64,000 nucleotides of DNA from Acanthosoma haemorrhoidale (taxonomy: Eukaryota; Arthropoda; Insecta; Hemiptera; Acanthosomatidae). Positions 1-7,442 of this stretch are shown here, piece after piece; within the stretch, counting starts at the first letter, position 1; each line of letters starts with the position of its first letter. Under the pieces are notes generated by a model. That model saw only the letters and a list, made by a program, of their open reading frames with translations, had not been told where the DNA came from and searched no databases. The position numbers were made by a program, and so were the translations under genes. The stretch lies in assembly GCA_930367205.1 (NCBI GenBank), contig OV884011.1, forward strand, positions 144,891,937 to 144,955,936. The letters run 5' to 3'.

Positions 1-37
1 TTGTATGACTGTGTGAATGCATTTATTTGTTATTAAT

Positions 38-440
38 ATCCTGTGCCCAGGTTTTGGTCCGCTATCATGACTGCATCCAGGTTTCGAGTACAATCTGGAT
101 AAAGTCATGGTGACTAGCCAGAAACAGCTGAGACATCAATTATTCAACATTTTCTGAAACACTGATGGATCAACAGTCCAAAGAAAAATTCTTCTTTCAG
201 AACCCCGGCCTAGTCTAGAGGAGGGCAGAACGATGCACCGAAAGTAAAAGGCCGAACTACCGACTAAATCAAATTAGAAGAAAAGAAACACCAAGGCTAC
301 AATGCCGACAGCTGAGATTCTCTGTAAATAAGAAAATTTGTAATAGTATAGCTTTTCACGACTTTTTGAAGTAACAGGCTTTGTAAGCTTGTCTTTAAAC
401 CATGAGTTAACCGTGTTGCATGCATTTATGTGTTATTTAT
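38..440 (+). repeat. Monomer C of the nested 400-bp repeat (403 bp)
   Basis: First of the nested direct repeats, measured from one atcctgtg anchor to the next. Order of recognisable blocks: atcctgtgcccagg; catgactgcatccagg; gagtacaatctgg; gtcatggtgac; gagacatc; gatggatcaa; a hairpin (aaagaa/ttcttt); accccggcc; gtctagaggagg; gatgcaccgaaag; gccgacagctgag; gtaaataag; aagcttgtctttaa. In a 49-base stretch starting at the gtcatg block, 41 bases match monomer D by direct count. Every unit has a copy at the same phase. Confidence 0.93.
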
Positions 441-776
441 ATCCTGTGCTCAGGTCCTGGCACATTTCCAGGTTCTGGTCCGCCATCATGACTGCATCCA
501 GGTTTTGAGTACAATCTAGATGAAGTCATGATGACTAACCAGAACCAACTGAGACATCGAAGATTCAACATTCCCTGAGAACCTAATGGATCAAAAGCCC
601 TAGAAAAGTATATCCAAGGCTGCAAAGGTAACAGTTGGGATTTCCTTTAAATAAGATAGTTTTTATAGTAGTCATGATGTTCTTTGCAGGTCTTGTAGAT
701 GTAAGAGAATTTCTTAGCTTGTCTTTAACGTGTAATTTTACAGTTCTGCATGAATTTATTCGTGTTTTAGCGGCAT
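441..776 (+). repeat. Monomer D, internally shortened (336 bp)
   Basis: Aligns with monomer C at its start (atcctgtgctcagg, catgactgcatccagg, gagtacaatct, gtcatgatgac). It lacks the central accccggcc/gtctagagg/gatgcaccg section: after agccctagaaaag it jumps to ccaaggctgcaaagg. The 3' part (acagttgggatt, aaataagata, agcttgtctttaac) is a diverged copy of the corresponding part of C. Two short TTG-started open frames fall here and are by-products of this decayed sequence. Confidence 0.85.
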
Positions 777-819
777 ATCCCGTGCTTTTTAAGTCTGTTA
801 GAAGTATGAGAATTTGCCT
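777..819 (+). repeat. Monomer fragment E, decayed array edge
   Basis: Starts with atcccgtgc, a diverged form of the atcctgtgc anchor. After about 13 bases it jumps to aagtctgttagaagtatga, which matches the monomer 3' end (aagcctgttagaagtaaga). Most of a monomer is therefore missing. This is where recognisable monomer similarity ends and the unique core begins, so the right limit is approximate. Confidence 0.65.
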
Positions 820-967
820 TGGATGCCATTCATTTTTAGAGGTCTTTTTTCGTTTTTAATATTTAGCCTTTTGTAGTTACACGGGTAAATGGATTTCTTC
901 TACTATCTGTGCTTAATTTCACCCTTAGGATAAATAGTTGAGGTGTGAAATATCGTTAAAACTCTCA

Positions 968-975
968 AACCGGTT
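968..975. repeat. 8-bp palindrome aaccggtt
   Basis: Perfect 8-bp dyad in the core, 7 to 8 bases after a ctctc motif, present at the same phase in every unit. A chance occurrence is possible. No known binding factor is assigned. Confidence 0.6.
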
Positions 976-1147
976 AAATAATCAGTTTCGAAGCACTGTG
1001 AATGTGATAAAAGTCAATTCATGAAAACGAAATATTTAAAAATGTTTTTCTGAAACACCAAAATTATGAAAATGTTCGTAAATATGTGGTAAATAATGGT
1101 AGATATATTTAAACCAAAAAAAATTAATTATTGTAATCCAAAATATT

Positions 1148-1183
1148 CCAGATGTTTATCTGGACACTCTAGTCTAGACGTCT
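1148..1183. repeat. Cluster of three palindromes in the core
   Basis: Three adjacent inverted repeats: ccagat-gttt-atctgg at 1148-1163 (6-bp stem, 4-base loop), tctag-t-ctaga at 1168-1178, and agacgtct at 1176-1183, the last two overlapping. Copies occur in all units. The 3-bp insertion of the C subfamily falls between the first and second palindrome. Function is unknown. Confidence 0.8.
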
Positions 1184-1227
1184 GACCTTGCAATTTTTTC
1201 AAGAGAGTTGTATATCTGCATATTTTT

Positions 1228-1240
1228 AGACCTCAATCGT
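1228..1240 (+). repeat. 13-bp direct repeat agacctcaatcgt, copy 1
   Basis: Exact 13-mer repeated at 1339-1351, 111 bp downstream. The ten-base core agacctcaat also occurs in monomer A near 3084. Could be a remnant of a short internal duplication. Confidence 0.8.
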
Positions 1241-1338
1241 TTTTAATTATACAATTATAGATTCTCAATAGCTTTATTCTATTTCCTGTAGCTTGGCTAC
1301 ATTTTATACATGTTATAATAAAAAAATAGCCATAGTAA

Positions 1339-1351
1339 AGACCTCAATCGT
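1339..1351 (+). repeat. 13-bp direct repeat agacctcaatcgt, copy 2
   Basis: Second copy of the 13-mer at 1228. In units 8 and 10 its G is changed to T (27398 and 34841), so the exact repeat is broken there. Confidence 0.8.
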
Positions 1352-1544
1352 CCCGTATTCATGTACTAGTTGGGACAGGTTGTGTGGTGGTCTTAGTTAC
1401 GGTCCGCAAATATAGATGCCCAAACGCTTTTACGCCACATTCCCAGTGTAAAGTGTGTCTTCTCTAGTTATAGTATTCATTATCGGAGCGGCGTGTTGTG
1501 CAGATAAGTTCGGTTAGTTGAACATAAGAATCCAAATGCATTGC

Positions 1545-1558
1545 GTATGACTGTGTGA
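1545..1558 (+). repeat. 14-bp motif gtatgactgtgtga shared with monomer junction
   Basis: Exact 14-base match to phase 3-16 at the B/C monomer junction, 1542 bp away. The flanks do not align beyond it (attgc/attgt upstream is similar, downstream diverges). It may be the trace of an ancient monomer inserted in the core, or chance. Confidence 0.65.
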
Positions 1559-1618
1559 CTTACTACTTGCCTATTTACGGTGTGAAAATCGGTTTCCATT
1601 CAATGTCGCTACATCTTA

Positions 1619-1628
1619 TCAGGTATGT
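1619..1628 (+). other. Splice-donor-like 10-mer tcaggtatgt, copy 1
   Basis: Matches the eukaryotic 5' splice-site pattern CAG|GTATGT. An acceptor-like gattttcgcag ends at 1797, which would give a 175-nt intron, but the pyrimidine tract is weak. There is no open frame or transcript evidence, so this is only a sequence motif. It is deleted in units 11 and 12. Confidence 0.35.
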
Positions 1629-1854
1629 GAACATATTTATTTGGGTATTTCTAGTCTAGGTTTACAAAGTGAAATTAAATATGTGAGTTTTAACATGGAT
1701 CATGCTAAAAGGTGTGTGTTGGAAATATGCTTACTCTCCATGTATGGTTGACAATTGCTGTAAATATGCAAATGTAATATATTAGTGATTTTCGCAGATG
1801 CATCTCTTCAGTTAACGGTGTGCGGTTATTTTTATTTTAAAAGTATATGAGCGG

Positions 1855-1866
1855 TTTTTTTTTTTT
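1855..1866 (+). repeat. Core poly-T tract, length-variable
   Basis: Twelve Ts after gagcgg in units 1-6. Sixteen in unit 7 (following G replaced by T), 13 in unit 8, 13 in units 13-16 (second G of gcgg replaced by T) and 10 in unit 17. Absent in units 11 and 12. It is one of the few fast-evolving sites in the unit. Confidence 0.9.
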
Positions 1867-1950
1867 GTTTGAATATATTAAAATAGTTTACTAATTCATA
1901 CTAACTTTAAAATTCACGTAGCAATAATTTGTCGACTAAAAAAAAAATTG

Positions 1951-1964
1951 AGCAAATATTTGCT
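1951..1964. repeat. 14-bp perfect palindrome agcaaatatttgct
   Basis: A perfect 14-bp dyad directly after a run of ten A residues (1938-1947). It is present in every complete core and lost in units 11 and 12 with the 531-bp deletion. It could be a dimeric protein site or cruciform seed, but no factor can be named. Confidence 0.8.
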
Positions 1965-2350
1965 TATCTGCCTTCGAATCACAAGTATTAATAATTTGTT
2001 CGTTATTTACAATTTTAAAACGTGTAGAATGTGGTCCATGGAAGTTTGCAAATGAAATTCATATTATTACTTATTTGTATTCAAGATAATATTTGTCTAA
2101 AACTGCTGGAACAAAGAAGGGAATATTTACATTCCAGGAGGGGATCTGTTGTATGATTAGCAGCAAAGCAGGCATTTTTTTAAAATTTCTGATTCCTGCT
2201 ATGTCAAAATGTAATTAGTTTTCTTTGGTTTCCCTAGATAACCTTCATTTAGGAAACTCTTCAAATGATTGCTCCTAAACGTTGTATCCAATGTCTTGGC
2301 TATAGTATAATCCATGTTATTCTTGGCATGGTGGTGAATTTATTTTGGAG

Positions 2351-2364
2351 ACTACCATAGTAGT
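2351..2364. repeat. Hairpin actac-cata-gtagt
   Basis: Five-base perfect stem with a four-base loop in the core. Unchanged in every copy read. May be chance in AT-rich DNA. Confidence 0.5.
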
Positions 2365-2531
2365 TTCCTAAGTTGGTTTCTCCGGTGTCTATATTGGTCT
2401 GTTCTGTACACGGTTTTTGTCTTGTTGCGAGAAAATTCGATATTCTCTTCCATATGTAAACCGTATTTCTTTTAAGTGTGTTATTATTCGGAAAGGTTTA
2501 TGTTTGTTATATTTTGTGGGATATATTGATT

Positions 2532-2546
2532 TAGCCATATGGGCTA
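2532..2546. repeat. Hairpin tagcc-atatg-ggcta
   Basis: Five-base stem with a five-base loop, overlapping the 8-bp palindrome ccatatgg. Present at the same phase in all complete units. No terminator-like T run follows directly, and no function is assigned. Confidence 0.6.
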
Positions 2547-2659
2547 TCGGTTATTTTTTCTAACATGAGTAACTAGCCTCCTAGTTTTTGTTGGGTTTTC
2601 CTGCCTGGCTTGTGTTTTATTGCTTTCTCATAGCGAGATGTTTCCCGAGAATAATGGCC

Positions 2660-2669
2660 TCAGGTATGT
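2660..2669 (+). other. Splice-donor-like 10-mer tcaggtatgt, copy 2
   Basis: Identical 10-mer 1041 bp downstream of the first, in the same orientation. A possible acceptor (ttctttgcag) lies in monomer D of the next unit, near phase 680-689. This copy is intact in all complete units. Splicing is not shown. Confidence 0.35.
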
Positions 2670-2763
2670 TAGGGATCTTTCACTTATAGCCCGACCGAGG
2701 TACAAAGACGACCCCAAACATTTTTCTTATTTTGTACACACCATTGTTACTAGTTGGTTTATA

Positions 2764-2839
2764 GGAACAGGTGTTCCCAAGATTATTTTTTGCACTAAAA
2801 TAAATAATTAACTATAAGGAAACTGATACAGTTACTGTA
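2764..2839. repeat. Two short hairpins near the core 3' end
   Basis: ggaac-aggt-gttcc at 2764-2777 and tacag-tta-ctgta at 2827-2839, each with a five-base stem, separated by an AT-rich stretch containing aataaa (2799-2810 region). The arrangement could mark the 3' end of a transcript, but this is speculative. Confidence 0.4.
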
Positions 2840-2976
2840 GATTAGCTTTATCGGAGTGAAGGTGTGGGGTCAATTATATTAGGATCTACAAGTATAGATA
2901 TAGGGATAACCAGAATTTAGCATAAATCGATTTAAATAATACCATTTAGGTTGGCTAACGCCCCTTTATAATAAAT

Positions 2977-3361
2977 ATCATAACTCACCAGTTTAATTGT
3001 AAATCCAGGATTTTAGTACAATCTTGATGAAGTCATGATGACTAACAAGAACCAGCTGAGAGATGGAAGATTCAAAATTTCCAAGACCTCAATAGATCAA
3101 CCGCCCAAAGGAATATTCTTCTTTCAGAACTCCGACCCTGTCTAGAGGAGGCAAATCGACGCACTGAAAGAAAACGGCCAAACTAGCGACTAAAGCAAAT
3201 AAGAAGAAATGCAGCACCAAGACTTTAATGCTGACAGCTGAAATTCTCCGTAAATATGAAAATGTGTAATACTATAGTATATCAAGCCTGTAAGAAGTAA
3301 GATACTTTGTTAGCTTGTATCAATCAAATGTCTGTGTTGCATGGATTAATTTTTTATTAAT
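2977..3361 (+). repeat. Monomer A, most diverged full monomer (385 bp)
   Basis: Left edge of the monomer block. Its first 25 bases are barely recognisable (atcataactcacc for atcctgtg). From ccaggattttagtacaatct onward it follows the family: gatgaagtcatgatgac, aaccagctgaga, gatcaac, attcttctttcagaac, gtctagaggagg, cgccactgaaag-like block, gccgacagctgaaattctcc, gtaaatatgaaaatg, aagcctgtaagaagtaaga. Confidence 0.88.
3032..3042. repeat. 11-bp dyad gtcat-g-atgac in monomer A
   Basis: Odd palindrome centred on G. Monomer D has the same perfect form at 525-535. B and C keep the left arm but carry a change in the right (gtcatgctgac, gtcatggtgac). This is a CRE/AP-1-like dyad by appearance only; no factor binding is claimed. 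Confidence 0.55.
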
Positions 3362-3758
3362 ATCCTGTGTCCAGCACCTGGTCCACTATCATGACTATGT
3401 CATGGTTTTGAGTATAACCTGGATGAAGTCATGCTGACTAGCCAGAACCAACCGAGACATTGAAAATTCAACATTTCTTTAGACCACAAAGGATCAAAAG
3501 CCGAAAGAAAGATTTTTCTTTCAAAACCCCGGCCCGGTCTACAATAGGGAGAAACAATGCGCCGAAACTAAACATCCGAACTAGCGACTGAATCAAATTA
3601 GAAGATAAGAAACATCAAGGCTATAAATCCGACAGCTGAAATTCTCCGTAAATAGGAAAATTTGTAATATTATCGCATATCAAGCCTGTTAGAAGTAAGA
3701 TAATCTGTAAGCTTGTATTTATTGTATGACTGTGTGAATGCATTTATTTGTTATTAAT
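3362..3758 (+). repeat. Monomer B (397 bp), spans the chosen unit boundary
   Basis: Begins atcctgtgtccagcacctgg and ends just before the next atcctgtgccc anchor in unit 2. It has the family blocks in order: catgactatgtcatgg, gatgaagtcatgctgac, tagccagaacc, gagacattgaaaattcaac, aaccccggcccggtct, aatgcgccgaaact, gcgactgaatc, atccgacagctgaaattctcc and aagcctgttagaagtaaga. It lacks the gtctagagg box, having gtctacaat in its place. The cleanest hairpin of the family is at 3503-3522. Confidence 0.92.
3503..3522. repeat. Conserved monomer hairpin, best copy (monomer B)
   Basis: gaaagaaa-gatt-tttctttc forms a perfect 8-bp stem with a 4-base loop. The equivalent place in monomer C has an aaagaa/ttcttt stem, and in monomer A an aaagga/ttcttt stem with one G-T pair. 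It sits just before the ccccgg box. Monomer D has lost it with its central section. Confidence 0.7.
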
Positions 3759-6700
3759 ATCCTGTGCCCAGGTTTTGGTCCGCCATCATGACTGCATCCA
3801 GGTTTCGAGTACAATCTGGATAAAGTCATGGTGACTAGCCAGAAACAGCTGAGACATCAATTATTCAACATTTTCTGAAACACCGATGGATCAACAGTCC
3901 AAAGAAAAATTCTTCTTTCAGAACCCCGGCCTAGTCTAGAGGAGGGCAGAACGATGCACCGAAAGTAAAAGGCCGAACTACCGACTAAATCAAATTAGAA
4001 GAAAAGAAACACCAAGGCTATAATGCCGACAGCTGAGATTCTCTGTAAATAAGAAAATTTGTAATAGTATAGCTTTTCACGACTTTTTGAAGTAACAGGC
4101 TTTGTAAGCTTGTCTTTAAACCATGAGTTAACCGTGTTGCATGCATTTATGTGTTATTTATATCCTGTGCTCAGGTCCTGGCACATTTCCAGGTTCTGGT
4201 CCGCCATCATGACTGCATCCAGGTTTTGAGTACAATCTAGATGAAGTCATGATGACTAACCAGAACCAACTGAGACATCGAAGATTCAACATTCCCTGAG
4301 AACCTAATGGATCAAAAGCCCTAGAAAAGTATATCCAAGGCTGCAAAGGTAACAGTTGGGATTTCCTTTAAATAAGATAGTTTTTATAGTAGTCATGATG
4401 TTCTTTGCAGGTCTTGTAGATGTAAGAGAATTTCTTAGCTTGTCTTTAACGTGTAATTTTACAGTTCTGCATGAATTTATTCGTGTTTTAGCGGCATATC
4501 CCGTGCTTTTTAAGTCTGTTAGAAGTATGAGAATTTGCCTTGGATGCCATTCATTTTTAGAGGTCTTTTTTCGTTTTTAATATTTAGCCTTTTGTAGTTA
4601 CACGGGTAAATGGATTTCTTCTACTATCTGTGCTTAATTTCACCCTTAGGATAAATAGTTGAGGTGTGAAATATCGTTAAAACTCTCAAACCGGTTAAAT
4701 AATCAGTTTCGAAGCACTGTGAATGTGATAAAAGTCAATTCATGAAAACGAAATATTTAAAAATGTTTTTCTGAAACACCAAAATTATGAAAATGTTCGT
4801 AAATATGTGGTAAATAATGGTAGATATATTTAAACCAAAAAAAATTAATTATTGTAATCCAAAATATTCCAGATGTTTATCTGGACACTCTAGTCTAGAC
4901 GTCTGACCTTGCAATTTTTTCAAGAGAGTTGTATATCTGCATATTTTTAGACCTCAATCGTTTTTAATTATACAATTATAGATTCTCAATAGCTTTATTC
5001 TATTTCCTGTAGCTTGGCTACATTTTATACATGTTATAATAAAAAAATAGCCATAGTAAAGACCTCAATCGTCCCGTATTCATGTACTAGTTGGGACAGG
5101 TTGTGTGGTGGTCTTAGTTACGGTCCGCAAATATAGATGCCCAAACGCTTTTACGCCACATTCCCAGTGTAAAGTGTGTCTTCTCTAGTTATAGTATTCA
5201 TTATCGGAGCGGCGTGTTGTGCAGATAAGTTCGGTTAGTTGAACATAAGAATCCAAATGCATTGCGTATGACTGTGTGACTTACTACTTGCCTATTTACG
5301 GTGTGAAAATCGGTTTCCATTCAATGTCGCTACATCTTATCAGGTATGTGAACATATTTATTTGGGTATTTCTAGTCTAGGTTTACAAAGTGAAATTAAA
5401 TATGTGAGTTTTAACATGGATCATGCTAAAAGGTGTGTGTTGGAAATATGCTTACTCTCCATGTATGGTTGACAATTGCTGTAAATATGCAAATGTAATA
5501 TATTAGTGATTTTCGCAGATGCATCTCTTCAGTTAACGGTGTGCGGTTATTTTTATTTTAAAAGTATATGAGCGGTTTTTTTTTTTTGTTTGAATATATT
5601 AAAATAGTTTACTAATTCATACTAACTTTAAAATTCACGTAGCAATAATTTGTCGACTAAAAAAAAAATTGAGCAAATATTTGCTTATCTGCCTTCGAAT
5701 CACAAGTATTAATAATTTGTTCGTTATTTACAATTTTAAAACGTGTAGAATGTGGTCCATGGAAGTTTGCAAATGAAATTCATATTATTACTTATTTGTA
5801 TTCAAGATAATATTTGTCTAAAACTGCTGGAACAAAGAAGGGAATATTTACATTCCAGGAGGGGATCTGTTGTATGATTAGCAGCAAAGCAGGCATTTTT
5901 TTAAAATTTCTGATTCCTGCTATGTCAAAATGTAATTAGTTTTCTTTGGTTTCCCTAGATAACCTTCATTTAGGAAACTCTTCAAATGATTGCTCCTAAA
6001 CGTTGTATCCAATGTCTTGGCTATAGTATAATCCATGTTATTCTTGGCATGGTGGTGAATTTATTTTGGAGACTACCATAGTAGTTTCCTAAGTTGGTTT
6101 CTCCGGTGTCTATATTGGTCTGTTCTGTACACGGTTTTTGTCTTGTTGCGAGAAAATTCGATATTCTCTTCCATATGTAAACCGTATTTCTTTTAAGTGT
6201 GTTATTATTCGGAAAGGTTTATGTTTGTTATATTTTGTGGGATATATTGATTTAGCCATATGGGCTATCGGTTATTTTTTCTAACATGAGTAACTAGCCT
6301 CCTAGTTTTTGTTGGGTTTTCCTGCCTGGCTTGTGTTTTATTGCTTTCTCATAGCGAGATGTTTCCCGAGAATAATGGCCTCAGGTATGTTAGGGATCTT
6401 TCACTTATAGCCCGACCGAGGTACAAAGACGACCCCAAACATTTTTCTTATTTTGTACACACCATTGTTACTAGTTGGTTTATAGGAACAGGTGTTCCCA
6501 AGATTATTTTTTGCACTAAAATAAATAATTAACTATAAGGAAACTGATACAGTTACTGTAGATTAGCTTTATCGGAGTGAAGGTGTGGGGTCAATTATAT
6601 TAGGATCTACAAGTATAGATATAGGGATAACCAGAATTTAGCATAAATCGATTTAAATAATACCATTTAGGTTGGCTAACGCCCCTTTATAATAAATATC

Positions 6701-7442
6701 ATAACTCACCAGTTTAATTGTAAATCCAGGATTTTAGTACAATCTTGATGAAGTCATGATGACTAACAAGAACCAGCTGAGAGATGGAAGATTCAAAATT
6801 TCCAAGACCTCAATAGATCAACCGCCCAAAGGAATATTCTTCTTTCAGAACTCCGACCCTGTCTAGAGGAGGCAAATCGACGCACTGAAAGAAAACGGCC
6901 AAACTAGCGACTAAAGCAAATAAGAAGAAATGCAGCACCAAGACTTTAATGCCGACAGCTGAAATTCTCCGTAAATATGAAAATGTGTAATACTATAGTA
7001 TATCAAGCCTGTAAGAAGTAAGATACTTTGTTAGCTTGTATCAATCAAATGTCTGTGTTGCATGGATTAATTTTTTATTAATATCCTGTGTCCAGCACCT
7101 GGTCCACTATCATGACTATGTCATGGTTTTGAGTATAACCTGGATGAAGTCATGCTGACTAGCCAGAACCAACCGAGACATTGAAAATTCAACATTTCTT
7201 TAGACCACAAAGGATCAAAAGCCGAAAGAAAGATTTTTCTTTCAAAACCCCGGCCCGGTCTACAATAGGGAGAAACAATGCGCCGAAACTAAACATCCGA
7301 ACTAGCGACTGAATCAAATTAGAAGATAAGAAACATCAAGGCTATAAATCCGACAGCTGAAATTCTCCGTAAATAGGAAAATTTGTAATATTATCGCATA
7401 TCAAGCCTGTTAGAAGTAAGATAATCTGTAAGCTTGTATTTA
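3722..7442 (+). repeat. Repeat unit 2 (3721 bp)
   Basis: Same layout as unit 1. It differs at phase 65 (ccatc rather than ctatc) and lacks the three private changes of unit 1. Otherwise I saw no difference from unit 1 by eye, which shows how strongly this part of the array is homogenised. Confidence 0.97.

Larger units (their letters stand above)
820..2976. repeat. Unique core of the repeat unit, no gene seen
   Basis: About 2.16 kb that shows no internal monomer structure. It is AT-rich and rich in T runs on this strand. It contains palindromes near 968, 1148-1183, 1951 and 2532, a T run at 1855-1866, an A run at 1938-1947, 13-bp direct repeats at 1228 and 1339, and tcaggtatgt at 1619 and 2660. 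One TTG-started open frame (2620-2811) occurs, but no start, domain or codon signal supports a gene. No tRNA, snRNA or 5S promoter boxes were recognised. The same core repeats in every unit at the same phase, shortened in units 11 and 12. Confidence 0.85.
1..3721 (+). repeat. Repeat unit 1 (3721 bp, reference copy)
   Basis: This copy serves as the coordinate reference: phase equals window position. It holds monomer C (38-440), D (441-776), fragment E (777-819), the unique core (820-2976), monomer A (2977-3361) and the start of B (3362 onward, ending at 3758 in unit 2). Its private differences are T at 173, C at 300 and T at 3232, where the other copies have C, T and C. It carries ctatc at about phase 65, shared with units 3, 4, 12 and 13. 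No gene is supported. Confidence 0.97.

Noticed and set aside
437..625. 62-codon open frame on the minus strand in monomer D
   Set aside because: TTG start, antisense to a decayed non-coding monomer, no family resemblance. A frame of this size is expected by chance in 3.7 kb.
635..859. 74-codon open frame repeated in each unit (and its copies every 3.72 kb)
   Set aside because: It starts at TTG, with the first ATG only at codon 14. It lies in monomer D, fragment E and the core edge, has no recognisable domain, and the sibling monomers do not keep the frame. Conservation between units is explained by array homogenisation.
1186..1205. Sm-site-like gcaattttttc after a hairpin, suggesting an snRNA or spliced-leader gene
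   Set aside because: The final base is not the expected purine, no known snRNA or spliced-leader sequence is present, and no matching 3' stem or upstream element was found.
1970..1985. tRNA B-box-like cttcgaatcac
   Set aside because: No pairing T-stem around it, no A box at the right distance and no cloverleaf could be drawn.
2620..2811. 63-codon open frame in the core
   Set aside because: TTG start with an in-frame ATG at codon 7. No domain, signal peptide or homologue recognised. It contains a splice-donor-like motif, and no flanking promoter or second exon can be shown. Kept only as a weak finding on substitution pattern.
2795..2815. Polyadenylation signal aataaa near 2801
   Set aside because: aataaa-like strings are frequent in this AT-rich unit and there is no independent evidence for a transcript end here.
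2977..4540. Transposon terminal repeats or retroelement LTRs
   Set aside because: The 400-bp repeats are adjacent direct monomers, with no integrase, reverse transcriptase or transposase remains, no primer-binding site and no target-site duplication seen.
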